Shown here piece by piece: positions 61,554 through 64,000 of a stretch of 64,000 bases of DNA. The stretch's first letter is position 1; every line of letters begins with the position of its first letter. The notes below the pieces were generated by a model that searched no databases, was not told the DNA's origin, and was given only the letters and a program-made list of their open reading frames with translations. The position numbers and the translations under genes were made by a program. Source of the DNA: an uncultured Acidovorax sp. (GTDB lineage: Bacteria > Pseudomonadota > Gammaproteobacteria > Burkholderiales > Burkholderiaceae_C); the NCBI GenBank assembly GCA_913774625.1, contig CAJYHL010000069.1:182334-246333 (forward strand). The letters run 5' to 3'.

Positions 61554-63656
61554 ATGGCACGCAAGACCCCCATCGAGCGCTACCGCAACATCGGTATCTC
61601 GGCCCACATCGACGCTGGCAAGACCACGACGACCGAACGCATCCTGTTCTACACCGGTGTGAACCACAAGATCGGTGAAGTGCATGACGGCGCTGCCACC
61701 ATGGACTGGATGGAGCAGGAGCAAGAGCGCGGCATCACGATCACGTCGGCTGCCACGACCTGCTTCTGGAAGGGCATGGACATGTCCTACCCCGAGCACC
61801 GCTTCAACATCATCGACACCCCCGGCCACGTGGACTTCACCATCGAGGTGGAGCGTTCCATGCGCGTGCTGGACGGCGCCTGCATGGTGTATTGCGCCGT
61901 GGGCGGCGTGCAGCCCCAGTCGGAAACCGTCTGGCGCCAGGCCAACAAGTACAAGGTGCCCCGTCTCGCGTTCGTCAACAAGATGGACCGCACCGGCGCC
62001 AACTTCTTCAAGGTCTATGACCAGATGCGTCTGCGCCTGAAGGCCAACCCCGTGCCCGTGGTGATCCCGATCGGCGCCGAAGAAAACTTCACCGGCGTGG
62101 TCGATCTGCTGAAGATGAAGGCCATCATCTGGGACGAGGCTTCCCAGGGCATGAAGTTCGACTACAAGGACATCCCTGCCGAGTTGGTCGAGTCCGCCAA
62201 GGAATGGCGCGAAAAGATGGTCGAAGCCGCTGCCGAAGCGTCCGAAGACCTGATGAACAAGTATCTGGAAGAGGGCGACCTCTCCGAGGAAGAGATCAAG
62301 CTGGGCCTGCGCACCCGCACGATCGCCACCGAAATCCAGCCCATGCTGTGCGGCACCGCGTTCAAGAACAAGGGCGTGCAGCGCATGCTCGACGCCGTGA
62401 TCGACTACCTGCCTTCGCCCGTGGACATTCCTCCCGTGTCCGGCACGGACGAAGACGAAGTCGAAACCAGCCGCAAGGCAGATGACGGCGAGAAGTTCTC
62501 CGCCCTGGCGTTCAAGCTCATGACCGACCCCTTCGTCGGCCAGCTGACCTTCGTGCGCGTGTACTCCGGCGTGCTCTCCAAGGGCGACACCGTGTACAAC
62601 CCCGTCAAGGGCCGCAAGGAACGTATCGGTCGTATCGTGCAGATGCACGCCAACGAACGCCTGGAAGTGGAAGAAATCCGCGCCGGTGACATCGCTGCCT
62701 GCGTTGGCCTGAAGGACGTGACTACGGGCGAAACCCTGTGCGACCCCGAAGCCATCGTGACGCTGGAGCGCATGGTGTTCCCCGAGCCCGTGATCACGCA
62801 GGCCGTCGAACCCAAGACCAAGACCGACCAGGAAAAGATGGGCATCGCCCTGCAGCGCCTGGCCGCTGAAGATCCTTCGTTCCGCGTCAAGACCGACGAA
62901 GAATCGGGCCAGACCCTGATCGCCGGCATGGGCGAGCTCCACCTCGAAATCATCGTGGACCGCATGAAGCGCGAATTCGGCGTGGAAGCCAACGTGGGCA
63001 AGCCCCAGGTGGCCTACCGCGAAACCATCCGCAAGACGGTGGAAGAAGCCGAAGGCAAGTTCGTGCGCCAGTCCGGCGGCAAGGGTCAGTACGGCCACGT
63101 CGTGCTCAAGATCGAGCCGAACGAAGCCGGCAAGGGCGTCGAGTTCGTGGATGCCATCAAGGGCGGCGTGGTTCCTCGCGAATTCATCCCGGCCGTGGAA
63201 AAGGGCATCACCGAAGCCGTGACGCAGGGCGTGCTGGCCGGCTACCCGGTCGTGGACGTCAAGGTCACGCTGCACTTCGGTTCGTACCACGATGTGGACT
63301 CGAACGAACTGGCGTTCAAGATGGCTGCCATCTTCGGCTTCAAGGAAGGCTGCAAGAAGGCCGGCCCCGTCATCCTCGAGCCCATGATGGCCGTGGAAGT
63401 CGAAACGCCTGAAGACTACGCCGGTACCGTGATGGGCGACCTGTCCTCGCGTCGCGGCATGGTGCAGGGCATGGACGACATGGTCGGCGGCGGCAAGGTC
63501 ATCAAGGCCGAAGTCCCGCTGTCCGAAATGTTCGGCTACTCGACCTCGCTGCGTTCCGCAACGCAAGGCCGTGCCACCTACACGATGGAATTCAAGCACT
63601 ACAGCGAAGCACCTCGCAACGTGTCCGAAGCCATCATGGCCGCTCGCGCCAAGTAA
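61554..63656 (+). CDS. fusA: elongation factor G
   Basis: GTPase driving translocation. The 700 residues contain the G motifs [15 protein letters not shown] (P loop), DTPGHVDFT (G3) and NKMDRTGA (G4), plus the domain IV/V segments [16 protein letters not shown] and [20 protein letters not shown]. Strong, highly expressed codon use. Part of the str operon. Confidence 0.98.
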   Translation: MARKTPIERYRNIGISAHIDAGKTTTTERILFYTGVNHKIGEVHDGAATMDWMEQEQERGITITSAATTCFWKGMDMSYPEHRFNIIDTPGHVDFTIEVERSMRVLDGACMVYCAVGGVQPQSETVWRQANKYKVPRLAFVNKMDRTGANFFKVYDQMRLRLKANPVPVVIPIGAEENFTGVVDLLKMKAIIWDEASQGMKFDYKDIPAELVESAKEWREKMVEAAAEASEDLMNKYLEEGDLSEEEIKLGLRTRTIATEIQPMLCGTAFKNKGVQRMLDAVIDYLPSPVDIPPVSGTDEDEVETSRKADDGEKFSALAFKLMTDPFVGQLTFVRVYSGVLSKGDTVYNPVKGRKERIGRIVQMHANERLEVEEIRAGDIAACVGLKDVTTGETLCDPEAIVTLERMVFPEPVITQAVEPKTKTDQEKMGIALQRLAAEDPSFRVKTDEESGQTLIAGMGELHLEIIVDRMKREFGVEANVGKPQVAYRETIRKTVEEAEGKFVRQSGGKGQYGHVVLKIEPNEAGKGVEFVDAIKGGVVPREFIPAVEKGITEAVTQGVLAGYPVVDVKVTLHFGSYHDVDSNELAFKMAAIFGFKEGCKKAGPVILEPMMAVEVETPEDYAGTVMGDLSSRRGMVQGMDDMVGGGKVIKAEVPLSEMFGYSTSLRSATQGRATYTMEFKHYSEAPRNVSEAIMAARAK

Positions 63657-63712
63657 GGCGCGTGCAGGGCGGGCCGCTTGAGCGGCAGGCCCTGCGGTTT
63701 CGAGAGAAACCC

Positions 63713-63760
63713 GCTGCCAGCGCGCATCCGGTGTGCGCTGGCAGCTATGAATTCAGTAGC
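63713..63760. repeat. dispersed repeat copy between fusA and tuf
   Basis: Perfect 11-bp arms GCTGCCAGCGC (63713-63723) / GCGCTGGCAGC (63735-63745), then core GCTATGAATTCAGTAGC (63744-63760). The 217-bp fusA-tuf gap also holds the tuf leader. This is the best-formed copy of the family in the window. Confidence 0.75.
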
Positions 63761-63873
63761 AAGATTCTTGCAATCTGCGACCCGGTGCCGTCCTGTTGCC
63801 CTGTGCGGGACGATTCAGCAACCGGGTGCAGACGTTAAACCCTGACACAGGCAATGCTCTTTGGAGATTCAAA

Positions 63874-64000
63874 ATGGCAAAAGGTAAGTTCGAACGTACC
63901 AAGCCCCACGTCAACGTGGGCACGATCGGCCACGTGGACCATGGCAAGACGACGCTGACGGCAGCGATCGCCACGGTGCTGTCCGCCAAGTTCGGCGGCG
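63874..64000 (+). CDS. tuf: elongation factor Tu (5' part only)
   Basis: The first 42 residues are visible: [20 protein letters not shown] then [12 protein letters not shown], with the GTPase P loop GHVDHGKT. The rest is beyond the window. It is preceded by TTGGAGA and is the fourth gene of the str operon. Confidence 0.98.

Overview
This window is high-GC chromosomal DNA from a beta-proteobacterium, most likely Burkholderiales family Comamonadaceae (Acidovorax-like). The evidence is the protein sequences, the gene order hpf-ptsN-hprK-fur-bamE-dapB, the rpsL-rpsG-fusA-tuf operon, and several kinds of short palindromic repeat that I remember as common in that family (recalled, not searched). 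I see no rRNA, tRNA, CRISPR array, prophage or insertion sequence. The genus cannot be fixed without a database search.

Layout. 1-17 kb is central carbon and energy metabolism: partial gap and tkt on the minus strand, murU-like, pepP, pyk, a PAP2 phosphatase, a two-component pair with a degenerate kinase, fba, the proton-translocating transhydrogenase pntA-pntB, fadD and mtnN. 17-30 kb holds corA, the minus-strand tsaB-rimI-UDG-like cluster, dacB, two SGNH-hydrolase lipoproteins (one with an intact catalytic set, one without) flanking an OmpW porin, the t6A enzyme Sua5/TsaC, purE-purK, a CnoX-like thioredoxin and purC. 30-36 kb is hpf, ptsN, hprK, fur, bamE, dapB and exbB-exbD.

36-41.6 kb is the most unusual block: two DUF2946 proteins, an unrecognised 85-residue protein, an MbnP-MbnH copper pair, a beta-barrel-like protein and a PCuAC copper chaperone. 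41.7-46.2 kb is leuS-lptE-holA. 46.2-53.7 kb has a PHP-domain lipoprotein and a MarR-controlled tripartite efflux system. 53.8-60.2 kb has a second corA, hemB and hemJ (divergent), a VanZ-family protein, a 2Fe-2S ferredoxin, an alpha/beta hydrolase and a PBP5-type dacC. The window ends in the str operon, with tuf cut off.

Strongest signals beyond ordinary genes: two exact-length 84-bp palindromic repeats translated in frame at the start of purK; a dispersed element with a 17-nt core (GCTAT...TAGC) that lies both between genes and inside trx and exbB; a pseudo-enzyme SGNH lipoprotein beside an intact paralogue; a near-identical inverted repeat upstream of fadD and of the intact SGNH lipase; and the MbnP/MbnH copper locus with an orphan small protein. 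I found no complete new defence or mobile system.
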